Both the position numbers and the translations under genes were made by a program. The notes below the pieces were generated by a model. That model did not search any database. It was not told the origin of the DNA and worked only from the letters and a program-made list of their open reading frames with translations. This document shows positions 36,770 to 45,752 of a stretch of 64,000 nt of DNA, piece by piece. Location of the stretch: positions 558,001 through 622,000 of the forward strand of contig NZ_AOCK01000001.1 of the NCBI RefSeq assembly GCF_000348945.1. The letters are read 5' to 3'. Within the stretch, counting starts at the first letter, position 1. Each line of letters starts with the position of its first letter. This DNA comes from Paeniglutamicibacter gangotriensis Lz1y. GTDB lineage: Bacteria > Actinomycetota > Actinomycetes > Actinomycetales > Micrococcaceae.

Positions 36770-38200
36770 GTGCCTAAGGACAGGGAGGTTGCTGCCCCGA
36801 TCGAGTCAGACGGACGGGTAACGCCCCGGCTGGTGGCCATGGCATCGACTGCCGCACTGGGTGGTTTCCTCTTCGGATTCGACAGCGCGATCATCAACGG
36901 GACCGTTGATGCGGTGCGTGAACAGTTCTCCTTGGGCTCCGGCCTGCTGGGGTTCACCGTTTCCTGTGCCCTGCTCGGCGCGGCCTTGGGGGCCTGGTTC
37001 GCCGGGGTGTGCTCGCAACGCTTTGGCCGGGTGCGCACGATGCTCATTGCCAGCGTGCTGCTCACCATCAGCGCGTTGGGCTGCGGATTAGCCTTTGGCG
37101 TGTGGGACCTGATCTTGTGGCGCTTTATCGGCGGCATCGGCGTGGGCTTTGCCTCGGTGATCGCCCCGGCCTATATTGCCGAGATCGCACCGGCGAAGCA
37201 GCGTGGCCGTCTGGGCACGTTGCAGCAGCTTGCGCTGGTCAGCGGCATCTTCTTGGCCTTCCTGCTCTCGGCCATGATCGCGTGGTTGGCTGGGGGCGCA
37301 TCCGAGATCACCTGGTTCGGGTTGGAAGCCTGGCGCTGGATGTTCCTCACCGGGATAGTGCCATCACTGGTCTACGGGATCCTAGCCTCACGGTTGCCCG
37401 AGTCTCCGCGCTACTTGGTGGAGAAGAACGATGACGAAGGCGCCCGGAAGGTGCTGATCGACGTGGTGGGGATGTCGGCAGGAGAAGCAACCGACCAGAA
37501 AATCGCCGAGATCAAATCGACGGTGAACCTTGAACGCCGGCAACGCTTCGCCGACCTCTTTGGCGGCAAATTCGGGTTCAAGACCTTGATCTGGGTCGGC
37601 ATTCTGCTCTCGATCTTCCAGCAGCTCGTGGGCATCAACGTGATCTTCTACTACTCGACCACGATGTGGAAGTCGGTCGGGTTCCAAGAGTCCGACTCGT
37701 TCATGATCTCCGTGATCACCTCGGTCACCAACATTGTGGCCACCATTGTGGCGATCTCGTTGGTGGACAAGGTGGGACGTAAGCTGCTGCTCCTGGTCGG
37801 TTCCGGGATGATGACCCTGTCACTGGGAACCATGGCCGTGGCCTTCGCCCAAGCCGTGACCGTCAACGGAGAGCTCAGTCTCCCGGGTCACTGGGGCATC
37901 GTTGCGCTGGTGGCAGCCAACCTGTTCGTCGTCGGCTTCGGCGCCAGCTGGGGACCTGTGGTGTGGGTGCTGCTGGGGGAAATGTTCCCCAACAACATCC
38001 GGGCACTGGCCCTTGGCCTGGGTGCGGCCGCGCAATGGATCGCGAACTTCGTGGTCAGCACGACCTTCCCGGCGCTCGCGGACCTGGGCCTGCAGGTGGC
38101 CTATGGCCTCTACGCAGGGTTCGCGTTGCTCTCCTTCCTCTTTGTCTGGCGCATGGTCCGTGAGACCAACGGGCGTCAACTCGAAGATATGACGCTCTGA
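36770..38200 (+). CDS. Sugar porter family MFS transporter
   Basis: A 476-residue twelve-helix transporter. Sugar_tr hallmarks are seen: FLFGFDSAIINGTV in helix 1, RFGRVRTM in the first cytoplasmic loop, PESPRYLVEK before the central loop, FQQLVGINVIFYYS in helix 7 and DKVGRKLLLL in the second half. It probably imports a monosaccharide by proton symport. The GTG start at 36770 has a weak ribosome site. The divergent ROK regulator likely controls it. Confidence 0.94.
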   Translation: MPKDREVAAPIESDGRVTPRLVAMASTAALGGFLFGFDSAIINGTVDAVREQFSLGSGLLGFTVSCALLGAALGAWFAGVCSQRFGRVRTMLIASVLLTISALGCGLAFGVWDLILWRFIGGIGVGFASVIAPAYIAEIAPAKQRGRLGTLQQLALVSGIFLAFLLSAMIAWLAGGASEITWFGLEAWRWMFLTGIVPSLVYGILASRLPESPRYLVEKNDDEGARKVLIDVVGMSAGEATDQKIAEIKSTVNLERRQRFADLFGGKFGFKTLIWVGILLSIFQQLVGINVIFYYSTTMWKSVGFQESDSFMISVITSVTNIVATIVAISLVDKVGRKLLLLVGSGMMTLSLGTMAVAFAQAVTVNGELSLPGHWGIVALVAANLFVVGFGASWGPVVWVLLGEMFPNNIRALALGLGAAAQWIANFVVSTTFPALADLGLQVAYGLYAGFALLSFLFVWRMVRETNGRQLEDMTL

Positions 38201-38240
38201 CCTAATAGACACCCCGCGGGGGACTAAAAGTCACCGGATC

Positions 38241-38294
38241 ATCGCTCCGTGCATGTTTGTCCTTTCGAGGGCGGGCAGGCACGGAGCGATTTTT
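38241..38294 (+). terminator. Rho-independent terminator after the sugar porter
   Basis: ATCGCTCCGTGC (38241-38252) pairs with GCACGGAGCGAT (38279-38290), followed by a T run to 38294. The loop is long (26 bases). Confidence 0.8.
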
Positions 38295-38327
38295 GTTGTC
38301 CCGGCGGAATGTTCCGGCCGTGCAGCA

Positions 38328-39341
38328 CTACCCGTGCAGCGCCCGATACGCGGCGGCCGCCGCGGGGTGCAGCGGGATGTCGGCGGTGTTGATCAGCGAA
38401 TCAGCACTGAGAAACTGCACCCCGACGCTGGAGTGTGGAATCAGTTCGTCGCCGTGCCCCACCAGCAGCTTGACGGTGGCCCCTGCCGTCTCGTCGTCCA
38501 GGTCCATGCGGCACAGCAGCAGGTTGGCGACCCCGACGGTCCACACCGCCTCGATGCCCGCGTAGCTTCCCGCCGGGATGAGCACCTTGTCGTAAAAGGC
38601 CCCGTACTTCTGGCGCAGCCCGGGCAACAGCTCGGAGAGATCAAGCAGCGCGAAACCGGTTTCCTCGTGGGCCTTCGCGATGGCCGCGGTGGGAACCCCG
38701 CCGGACCAGAACAGGGCATCGACCTCCCCGGCAGCCAGTGCCGCGATCCCGTCGTTGAGTCCCAGATCGCGCACCGTGGTCTTGGACCCGCGCTTCGAGG
38801 TTCCTTCGATGCGCGTGCGCAGTCCGGCGACCTCGAAAAGTCGCGGGGTGATCAGCGAGGTGCCCGAGCCCGGCATGCCTACCGCCACGGTGCGCCCGGC
38901 CAGGTCCGCCAGCGAGGTGATGGAACTGTCCCTGCGCACCACCGCATGGACGTAGTTCTCATAGACCTTGCCCAGGGCCGCGATCTGTCCGGGGTTCTTG
39001 CTGCCCGGTCCGCCCTCCAGCGAGGCGGCATCGGCCAGCGCAACGGCCAGGGTCGCCTCGCCGCGCAGCAACGTGCCCACATTCTCCAGGCTGCCACCGG
39101 TGGAGAGGATCGAGGTGGTGTCGGCGAGGCGGTGGCGTTGCAGCGAGTCGGCCAGCAACGTCGCGAATTCCAGATAGAAGCCGCCCGGTTCCCCGCCGGC
39201 GACCACGATGTCCTTGCGGTCGGTCCCGGTGGTGCACGAGGTCATGGCAGGGGCGAGAATGCCGGTGAGACCTGCGGCCAATCCGGCGCGCAGCAGCGTG
39301 CGCCGGGAGAAGGGGGTGTGGATTCCCCAGGACGTGTTCAT
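38328..39341 (-). CDS. TAXI family TRAP-type solute-binding lipoprotein
   Basis: A 337-residue exported protein. A Tat-like signal (SRRTLLRAGLAAGLTGIL) is followed by a lipobox-like MTSC, so it may be a Tat-exported lipoprotein. The TAXI core is clear: VVAGGEPGGFYLEFATLLAD, GRTVAVGMPGSGTSL and GEVDALFWSGGVPTAAI. TAXI proteins bind glutamate, 2-oxoglutarate or similar ligands for TRAP transporters. Its ATG overlaps the stop of the histidine kinase gene (ATGA), and no TRAP permease is present, so it may serve as the sensor's ligand receptor. Confidence 0.92.
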   Translation of the reverse strand: MNTSWGIHTPFSRRTLLRAGLAAGLTGILAPAMTSCTTGTDRKDIVVAGGEPGGFYLEFATLLADSLQRHRLADTTSILSTGGSLENVGTLLRGEATLAVALADAASLEGGPGSKNPGQIAALGKVYENYVHAVVRRDSSITSLADLAGRTVAVGMPGSGTSLITPRLFEVAGLRTRIEGTSKRGSKTTVRDLGLNDGIAALAAGEVDALFWSGGVPTAAIAKAHEETGFALLDLSELLPGLRQKYGAFYDKVLIPAGSYAGIEAVWTVGVANLLLCRMDLDDETAGATVKLLVGHGDELIPHSSVGVQFLSADSLINTADIPLHPAAAAAYRALHG

Positions 39342-40762
39342 CGGCGGTGCCCCATTTCCTGGGCCGGGTGGCCGGCGTCGAAGACGATCCGCGCGCGCAA
39401 CCCCGTGGGTTTGTTGGAACCCAGGACCAAGTGGGCGCCGTTGGCCGTGGCCAGCTTGTCCACGATGGTCATGCCCATCCCGGTGCCGCGGATCGAGGAA
39501 TGGTCCGGGGAGCGCCAGAAGCGGGTGGTGGCAGCCGCAAGCTGTGCCGGTTCCAACCCGGGGCCGGAATCGGCGATTTCGATGATGATCCGCGGCCCGA
39601 CCCGCAGCAGCGTCGCGGTGACCTCGGTGCCGGGGGCATATTTCAGGGCGTTGTTCAGCAGCTCGCCGAGCATTTGGGCCAGTTCGACCCTGTTGCAGTC
39701 GATCTCCAGGCCCGGATCCGCTTCGGCGCGAAGGATCAGGGTGTTTCCGGAAAGCAGTGCTGCGGGTCTGGCCCGGTCCACTTCCTCGCCGAGCACCAGC
39801 AGGGGGTTCACCCCGCCGGCGAGCAGGGCGCGGTGCCCTCCGGGGGCCGAGTCCTCGATCACCCGGTGCTCGGCGACGGCCAGGCGCAGCACCGAATCCA
39901 GGATCTCTTCGACGCGCTCGAGCTCGGCCAGCACCCCGGCCCCGGCTTCTGCCTCGTCCTGGTTCTTGAGCTTGAGCAGCAGCAAGTCCACGCGCAGGCG
40001 CAACGCGCCGACGGGGTTGCGCAGATGATGGGAGGTGTCGGCGATGAGCTGGCGCTGGGACTCGATGACCTCGCCCAGGGTGGCGGCCATGGCGGTGAAG
40101 GAGCGGGAGAGCTCGCGCAGTTCAGGTGGGCCTGCCTCCGGGAGGCTGGAGGTCCGGCCGGTGTCCTTGAGCTCGCGCACCGCGGTGCCCAGATGCTGCA
40201 CCGGGCGCAGTACCCAGCTGGTGACCCGTCCGGCGCCCAGCAGCAGCAACGCGGCCAGCGCGAGCGTCGCAACCCCGGTGACCAGCCAACGGGTGCGCAG
40301 CGTGGCCCGCGCCGCGTCGGGGTTCACTTCCATGATGGCTTCGCCCATCACCTGGCTGGCGGATCCGAAGGATCGGGAGATCAGCTCCCTGCCGGTCCCG
40401 AAGGGGGTGACCGGGTCCAGCCCGGTGTCCGAGAGGTTCAGCGAGGCCCGCGCCAAGGCGTCGCGCACGTCCGCGCGTTCGGGATCCAACCCGCCGGAGA
40501 CCAGGGTGCCGGTCTGCAGGCGTACCACCAGCCCCTCGTCGTAGAGATCTGAATAGGTGTCCATATCTCGTTGCAGCACCGTGGTGTCTGAATCGGTGGC
40601 GGCGTCGAAGGCCACCTGCGCGATCCTGTCCAGCGAGGCTGCCCGGTTGATCTGCAGCGTCGAGGTCAGGTCCCGGCCGGCGGAGGAGAGGATGACGTAG
40701 GAAAAGATGAGTACCAGCAGCAGCACCAGCACGCTGAGTACACCCAGGACGCGGAGCTTCAC
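39338..40762 (-). CDS. Two-component sensor histidine kinase
   Basis: A 474-residue kinase. An N-terminal membrane helix (LSVLVLLLVLIFSYVIL), an extracellular sensor region of about 130 residues and a second helix (VATLALAALLLLGAG) precede a HAMP-like linker. The phospho-accepting H245 is in SHHLRNP. The ATPase has NNALKYA, DSGPGL and GTGMGMTIV. GTG 40762 overlaps the response-regulator stop (GTGA), and its own stop overlaps the TAXI gene, so all three are translationally coupled. The combination resembles TctE-like sensors of carboxylates. Confidence 0.93.
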   Translation of the reverse strand: MKLRVLGVLSVLVLLLVLIFSYVILSSAGRDLTSTLQINRAASLDRIAQVAFDAATDSDTTVLQRDMDTYSDLYDEGLVVRLQTGTLVSGGLDPERADVRDALARASLNLSDTGLDPVTPFGTGRELISRSFGSASQVMGEAIMEVNPDAARATLRTRWLVTGVATLALAALLLLGAGRVTSWVLRPVQHLGTAVRELKDTGRTSSLPEAGPPELRELSRSFTAMAATLGEVIESQRQLIADTSHHLRNPVGALRLRVDLLLLKLKNQDEAEAGAGVLAELERVEEILDSVLRLAVAEHRVIEDSAPGGHRALLAGGVNPLLVLGEEVDRARPAALLSGNTLILRAEADPGLEIDCNRVELAQMLGELLNNALKYAPGTEVTATLLRVGPRIIIEIADSGPGLEPAQLAAATTRFWRSPDHSSIRGTGMGMTIVDKLATANGAHLVLGSNKPTGLRARIVFDAGHPAQEMGHRR

Positions 40763-41427
40763 CGGGGGTCGGCTTCGATCCGGTATCCGACCCCGCGGAC
40801 ATTGACGATGAATCCGGGCAGCGAGAGCTTGGCGCGCAACCCGGTCAGGTGCACGTCCAATGCGCGGGAGGAAGCCAGGAAGGCATCGCCCCACAGGGCG
40901 TCGAGGATCTGTTCCCGAGTCACCACCGACCCGGCATTTTTGGCCAGCAGGGCCAGCAGGTCGAACTCGGTGGGGGTCAAGGATAGTTCCCGGCCCGCGG
41001 CTTGCGCCACGCGCCGGTCCAGGTCGATGGACAGTTCCCCGATGCCCAGGTGGGTTCCCTTGCGGCCGCCGGCAATCATCGCCCGCCGGGTGACGGCCTC
41101 GATCCGGGCGAGCAGTTCCGCGAGCTTGACCGGTTTGATCAGGTAGTCGTCGGCACCCGAACGCAACCCCAGAACCACGGAGCGTTCGTCGTCGCGTGCG
41201 GTGAGGATCAGGATGGGGGCGTCGGTGACCTGGCGCAGTTTGCGCAGCACCTCGAGCCCGTCCATGTCGGGCAGCCCCAGATCCAACAGGATCACATCGG
41301 ATTCGCGGTGCCGCAGCAGCGCATCGGTACCTCGGGAGACTCGGGTGGCGTGGTGTCCGGTGGAAGACACCGCCGCGGTGAGCGCCGCGGCCATGGAATC
41401 ATCGTCTTCAACGATGAGTACGTCCAT
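40759..41427 (-). CDS. OmpR-family response regulator
   Basis: A 222-residue regulator. The receiver domain has the acidic pair EDD near the N-terminus, phospho-acceptor D49 in LLDLGLPDMDG, and K in the YLIKPV loop. The C-terminal winged helix has SLTPTEFDLLALLAKN and VRGVGYRIE. It is first in the three-gene operon with the kinase and the TAXI protein. Its targets are unknown; a separate TRAP or carboxylate transporter elsewhere in the genome is possible. Confidence 0.94.
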   Translation of the reverse strand: MDVLIVEDDDSMAAALTAAVSSTGHHATRVSRGTDALLRHRESDVILLDLGLPDMDGLEVLRKLRQVTDAPILILTARDDERSVVLGLRSGADDYLIKPVKLAELLARIEAVTRRAMIAGGRKGTHLGIGELSIDLDRRVAQAAGRELSLTPTEFDLLALLAKNAGSVVTREQILDALWGDAFLASSRALDVHLTGLRAKLSLPGFIVNVRGVGYRIEADPR

Positions 41428-41709
41428 GGCGGTGGTCCTTGAATGTTGGGTGTGGGTCGGGTGAGTCGACGGGAGAGACCGGGGGCGGAGTGCGGAAATG
41501 AGCAGGGAACAGACAGCCCACGGGCGCGCCTGGGGGCGTCTTGGACATTATCATTTTTGCGCCGCCGGCGTATGCGGGGCATGATGGAACAGATACATTG
41601 CCACGCCATATGCAGACCTTCAGGAAGTAAAAGAAATCGACTCCCGCGCTGGTCGGAGCCCCGATGCACTAGGACGAACGCGCCCATGGTCAATGCTGCC
41701 GTGGAGAAC

Positions 41710-41829
41710 ATGAAGAAGATGCCGCGACCCGGCGCCCGCACCGAGGCCGCCGGGTCGGCAGAAACCGCCGCGCCGGGAGCAACAGGCGGGGGCTCGGCAT
41801 TAAACCTCGTGGAGTGGTTCGATCTGCAA
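41710..41829 (+). pseudogene. 5' remnant of an MHS-family MFS transporter gene
   Basis: From ATG 41710 (GGAGA upstream) the frame encodes an Ala/Gly-rich N-terminus and then SALNLVEWFD. NLVEWFD is the start of helix 1 in KgtP/ProP-type (MHS) transporters. Similarity ends abruptly near 41823, where the transposon sequence begins. The C-terminal part of the same family resumes at about 43660. Confidence 0.65.
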
Positions 41830-43665
41830 GAACGAAGTCGAGAGCGCCCGCCGGTTCGGGGAATCGCGAGTTGGTGAGTGAGCGCTGAGACTTCGGCGAC
41901 TGATGGTTTGGCATATACCGCCGGACAGTGCCCGCGCTGGGGCCGCCGACGGTTCCGTAATGGTGGGAACGTGACCGGAAGTGCCTGCCCGGCAAGAAAC
42001 GTTGAACACGTTCGTGGTGGTGTTACGGCGCAGGATACTGCCGGGGTCCCTAGGGAAAGCTGGCCAGACAAATCGGTTCGATGGTGGGATGGACAATTGC
42101 CCGCGGGGGAACGTGGTCGTGTTCGCGGTCGGATTCCGTCAACTCGGCCCCGAAGGCCGCTGATACCTTTTCCATGGCCTGATGGTACGTGTTCCGCACC
42201 GCTTCGTCGAAGACGCCGCGACGCAGCAGAGCGGGGGACGAACACAGGGTGCCTTCCCCGGGTTCGGGTGCCGTCCTCGGGGTGCGGAAGTTGTCCACAG
42301 TCCTGGGCGCGGTCCATGACGGTCGGCCTACACCTGGGGAAAATGGAAGTATGGAATCCGGCAGGAGAAATTACCGTTTCCGAGTGTATCCCACGCCCGG
42401 ACAGGCCGCTGCCCTGGAGCGCCAGGGGCACGCTGCCCGTGCACTGTGGAACCTACTGCATGCTGCTTGGGAGGCCAACGGCTTCCGCGTGGGATTAGAC
42501 TGGTACACGCAAGAAATCAAGAACATCCGCAAGGATGCGGAGTATATCTGGTTCGCCGACCTCCCCGCCCAAGCTGCCCAGGCCGTGTGGAAAGACTATT
42601 TTCAGGCGTGGAGGAACTGCTGGAACCCCGAACACCCCGCGAAGGCCCCCGTGTTCAAGAAGCGCCATACGCGCATGGGCGTAGACATCCCCCAAGCCAG
42701 CCACTTCAAGCCCACCAGGATCAATGACAAGTACATCACCGTCAACGTTCCTTTGGCCGGGAAGATCAGGGTTCGACTGCACCGCAAGGTGGATTTCACC
42801 CAGGTCACCGGGGCCCACCTGAACCGTGACGGACTCGGCTGGCACATCACCCTTCGCACCAAGACAGGGCCCATCATCAAGCCCACCGCCCACAAACGCG
42901 CGGCGATCGGCATCGACCGTGGGGTCACCGTCCCCCTGGCATTGTCCGACGGAACCAATTTCTGGCACCCGGACTTCACCACCGCCACCGAGCGGACCAC
43001 CCTGCTACGCCTGGAGCGCCGGCTGGCCCGGCAGGAGACCCGGCGCAAGAAAACCAACGCCCGGACTAGCAACCGGCAACGCCGAACCCGCGAGGCAATC
43101 TCCGCCATCAACAGCCGCCAGACCCGCCGGCGCAAGGACTTCCTAGACACGGCCTCCCGCAAGATCACCACCGATTACGCACTGGTTGTCCTAGAAGAGC
43201 TGGACATCGGAAATTTGACGGCCAGGGCGAAACCCAAGCCCGATCCTAAAAAGCCCGGCGTCTGGCTGCCCAACAATGCTGCCGCCAAGACCGGGCTCAA
43301 CAGGTCCATCCTCAACGAGGGCTGGGGTGGATTCCGTCGCATGATCACCTACAAGGCCGCGGAACACGGTGGGCAAATCGTCACCGTTGATGCGCGTTAC
43401 ACGAGCCAGACCTGTGCCAATTGCCGCACCAGGGGAATCCGCGAGAGCCAAGCGAAATTCCGCTGCACCACCAGCACCTGCCACATGTTTGGGATCACGG
43501 TGAATGCAGACACCAACGCAGCAGAAGAAATCGAAACCCGGGGCACGGAATTGGCCTCGTCAGACACCACTGTGGCCACCGCCCCACCAGCGCCCACCAC
43601 CGTGTCGATCCCACCAGCGAAGGTGCCAATTGAATCCCCACCTTCAGTGATTGGTAATTCACACT
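41823..43665. mobile_element. IS200/IS605-family element, partly decayed
   Basis: Between the two MHS transporter fragments lie a decayed tnpA on the minus strand and a divergent tnpB on the plus strand, the IS605 arrangement. The left boundary is where the transporter frame ends (about 41823); the right boundary is about 43655-43668. A clean subterminal hairpin is not seen at the right end, where ATCCCCACCTTCAG is not followed by its complement, so the right end may be truncated. Boundaries are estimates. Confidence 0.75.
41890..42298 (-). pseudogene. tnpA: Decayed IS200/IS605 transposase TnpA
   Basis: On the minus strand, MDNFRTPRTA opens the frame at 42298. LRRGVFDEAVRNTYHQAMEK and FGAELTESDREHDHV correspond to the YRRxVF...FGAEL...DHVHLL core of TnpA. 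The frame ends at 42050. The C-terminal part (PGRHFRSRSHHYGTVGG, RRYM) continues in another frame. The second catalytic histidine (HVH) is lost (HDHVPP). It is not functional. Confidence 0.75.
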
Positions 43666-43712
43666 TACACCAACTTCATCTTGAAGTTCATGAACGATAC
43701 CTCCGGCATTGA
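42351..43712 (+). CDS. tnpB: RNA-guided nuclease TnpB (IS605 family)
   Basis: A 453-residue frame from ATG 42351. The N-terminal region has YRFRVYPTPGQAAAL and RALWNLL. RuvC residues are all present: D189 in GIDRGVT, E282 in VLEELDIG and D387 in NADTNAAEEI. A zinc finger CANC ... CTTSTC lies between. TnpB cuts DNA guided by an RNA from the right end of its element (established). The last 15 or so residues (HLHQLHLEVHERYLRH) come from out-of-frame transporter DNA beyond the junction, so the natural C-terminus has been lost. The protein core looks intact. Confidence 0.92.
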   Translation: MESGRRNYRFRVYPTPGQAAALERQGHAARALWNLLHAAWEANGFRVGLDWYTQEIKNIRKDAEYIWFADLPAQAAQAVWKDYFQAWRNCWNPEHPAKAPVFKKRHTRMGVDIPQASHFKPTRINDKYITVNVPLAGKIRVRLHRKVDFTQVTGAHLNRDGLGWHITLRTKTGPIIKPTAHKRAAIGIDRGVTVPLALSDGTNFWHPDFTTATERTTLLRLERRLARQETRRKKTNARTSNRQRRTREAISAINSRQTRRRKDFLDTASRKITTDYALVVLEELDIGNLTARAKPKPDPKKPGVWLPNNAAAKTGLNRSILNEGWGGFRRMITYKAAEHGGQIVTVDARYTSQTCANCRTRGIRESQAKFRCTTSTCHMFGITVNADTNAAEEIETRGTELASSDTTVATAPPAPTTVSIPPAKVPIESPPSVIGNSHLHQLHLEVHERYLRH

Positions 43713-44280
43713 CAAGACCCAGACCTCGGTCATCAACTTCTGGGCGCTGTTCATCTTCATGCTGCTGCAGCCGGTCTACGGCATCATCTCCGACAAGGTC
43801 GGCCGCAAGCCGCTGCTGCTCTGGTTCGGGATCACCGGTGTGCTGTTCACTTGGCCGCTGCTGTCGCTGCTGGCCAAGACCCAGAACCCGGTGTTGGCCT
43901 TCGTGCTGATGATGGGTGGGCTTCTCATCGTCGGTGGCTATACCTCGATCAACGCCCTGGTGAAGTCGGAACTGTTCCCGGCATCCATCCGCGCCCTGGG
44001 CGTGGGACTGGGCTATGCGATCGCGAACTCGCTCTTCAGCGGCACCGTCCCGCTGATCGGCGCCGCCTTGCAGAAGGCCGACCGCATCGACCTGTTCTTC
44101 ACCTATGTCACGGTGGCCATCGGCATCTCGCTGCTGGTATACATCTTCGCGCTGAAGAACAAGACGACCTCGCACCTGGACAAGGAGCAGGGCCATGCCT
44201 GGACCGGCAAACCCGCCGAAAGTGCCGGTCAAGACGCCAAGGATTCGGATGACGATAAGAATGACCTCGTCGACGCCTAG
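43651..44280 (+). pseudogene. 3' remnant of an MHS-family MFS transporter gene
   Basis: The frame TYTNFILKFMNDTSGIDKTQ ... FALKNKTTSHLDK corresponds to the last six helices of KgtP-type transporters. FMLLQPVYGIISDKVGRKP and ALGVGLGYAIANSLF are the usual landmarks. About 205 residues remain, without a proper start. Compared with KgtP (about 430 residues), the region between helix 1 and about residue 250 is missing. The product is unlikely to be functional. Confidence 0.88.
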
Positions 44281-44324
44281 TCCCGCCGGTGCGGTTCCTC
44301 GCAAACGCCAGGGAACCCCCGGAT

Positions 44325-44372
44325 AAAGCCATCCGCCAATGCGCGTCCCAACGTGTTGACGGATGGCTTTTT
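44325..44372 (+). terminator. Rho-independent terminator after the transporter remnant
   Basis: AAAGCCATCCG (44325-44335) pairs with CGGATGGCTTT (44360-44370), followed by Ts to 44372. The loop is 24 bases. Confidence 0.8.
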
Positions 44373-44979
44373 CGTGCCCGGGTGTTTCAGCAAAGATCCT
44401 GGCGGCGGCCCGTTGGGCAGATCCGGTTGCCCGGCGTGGACGTCGAAGAGTTCCGTGGGGTGGGCGTGGAGCTGTGCCAGGGTCATGCGGCGGGTGAAGG
44501 ACCGATCCCCGTGGGTCGGGAAGGGCATGGGATGATCCTGCGCGGCAGGGGATTCGGACTCGAGCTTCCGGCCCAGCCCCGACAGCACCCGATGGAGTTT
44601 TTGGTCATCTAGGGCGGCAGCCGCGGCGGCGATCGGTGAGGCGGCTACTGGGGCGCGCACCACCCCAGTAGGCGAAGACTCCGTGGAAGAGCAGTTTCTC
44701 GGTGCGGGCGTCGCCGGCCACGATGCCGGCCCGCTCCCGGTCCACGGTTGCCTCCTGGTGTTCTCCGTCGCTGCGTGCCGGGGTGCGGCGCGCGGCGCGG
44801 ATGGTCCGGCGCAGGTCCTCGAGGGCCGGCTGGCCGGCGATCCCGGCTGCCGTTGGATAGACCTGGCAGGCCACGGCAGGTGCCGGCTCGGAGGCAAAGA
44901 GGTCGGCGCCTGTTAAGAGACCTTGATGACTGGCGAGACGACTGGGACAACGACATGTGCAGTGCATATATCGGGTCAT
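44373..44979 (-). pseudogene. Possible decayed minus-strand gene
   Basis: Two overlapping minus-strand frames could be one frameshifted gene. The first reads DARTEKLLFHGVFAYWGGARP and ends near 44605. The second continues from about 44650 as VAASPIAAAAAALDDQKLHRVLSGLGRKLE, then FTRRMTLAQLHAHPTELFDVH. Composition is coding-like, but no family was recognised. It may be a remnant left by rearrangement near the transposon. Confidence 0.3.
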
Positions 44980-45293
44980 CCGAAGAAGCCGAAGGCCTCA
45001 GTTGTAGTCTCCAATTGTTGAATGCAAAGTTCATTGCAGATCGAACGAAGACCAGTGTTTCTGCCCTAATGGAAGTGGCGTCCCCGATGTACAAAGGTGC
45101 ACCGCCGGACTCCATCAAACAGAGTGTTGCTGAGGTGCTTACGGACTCGATTCGAATTGGTACGGCGCACGACGAATACTCTGAAATGGACTGCCCCATT
45201 GATGATCAGTGCGCATCCTACGTCATGGCATTGCTGCTATTGATTGGCCGTATGACTGACAAGCTTTCAACCGGGGAAGCTTACAACCATTAG
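44955..45293 (+). CDS. Hypothetical protein, possibly 5'-truncated
   Basis: A 112-residue frame from ATG 44955 to TAG 45293 with visibly lower GC at third positions than the surrounding genes. In-frame coding-like sequence (LLRDLDDWRDDWDND) extends upstream to about 44918 without a start codon or ribosome site, so the true 5' end may be lost. It has a C-terminal hydrophobic stretch (YVMALLLLIGRM). No family is recognised. It is probably foreign DNA. Confidence 0.45.
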   Translation: MCSAYIGSSEEAEGLSCSLQLLNAKFIADRTKTSVSALMEVASPMYKGAPPDSIKQSVAEVLTDSIRIGTAHDEYSEMDCPIDDQCASYVMALLLLIGRMTDKLSTGEAYNH

Positions 45294-45752
45294 TCCGGGT
45301 CGCTGGGGCCTTTCGAAGTCTTGGAAGCACTTAGCGTGATCGACATCCATCCGTCTGTATGGCGCGTGGTTTCCCATAAACGTCGTTTGCGACTCTCGTG
45401 TCCTCCACTATTTGCCAGCGAACTGTCCATCGTGGGTGATGCCGAGCGAACAACAGTGGCTCAGCAGTGTCCAGTCTCCAAGGTGGGTCTAGGTTGAACA
45501 TCGCCCGACATGTGTAACGCAGCATTGATACAACTAGAACGCGCGAGAACAAATCAATGACTTCCGATGTCTCTGTGTGTTGCGCCGGTGACGCACGATG
45601 ACATCTCCCGCGCCATGGAAAGGCCTTTGGATGCCCTCGATGACGCCTCATGACTGTGCACTTCGCTGTGTGAATCGGCAGGTGCACAAGCCCCTCAGAG
45701 ATTCCTAGGATCAACTCATTGATTCGAAACGAACTCTCGAAGGAGCCACCTC
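45294..45752. other. Intergenic region without a supported gene
   Basis: About 460 bases, less GC-rich than the flanks. A minus-strand frame (45331-45714) contains VIDLFSR, reminiscent of IS3 integrases, but nothing else fits. The promoter of the downstream monooxygenase pair should be near its right end. Confidence 0.4.

Noticed and set aside
38253-40028. A 591-codon plus-strand open frame
   Set aside because: It is antisense to the TAXI and kinase genes, which have clear family motifs; the frame is Gly/Arg/Gln-rich shadow sequence typical of GC-rich DNA.
41292-42431. A 379-codon minus-strand open frame
   Set aside because: It crosses the response regulator start, the transporter remnant and the transposon; its composition is Arg/Pro/Ser-rich and it has no motif. 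The tnpA remnant is in other frames.
45331-45714. A minus-strand frame with VIDLFSR, like an IS3 integrase
   Set aside because: Only seven residues match; the flanking sequence lacks the DDE pattern.
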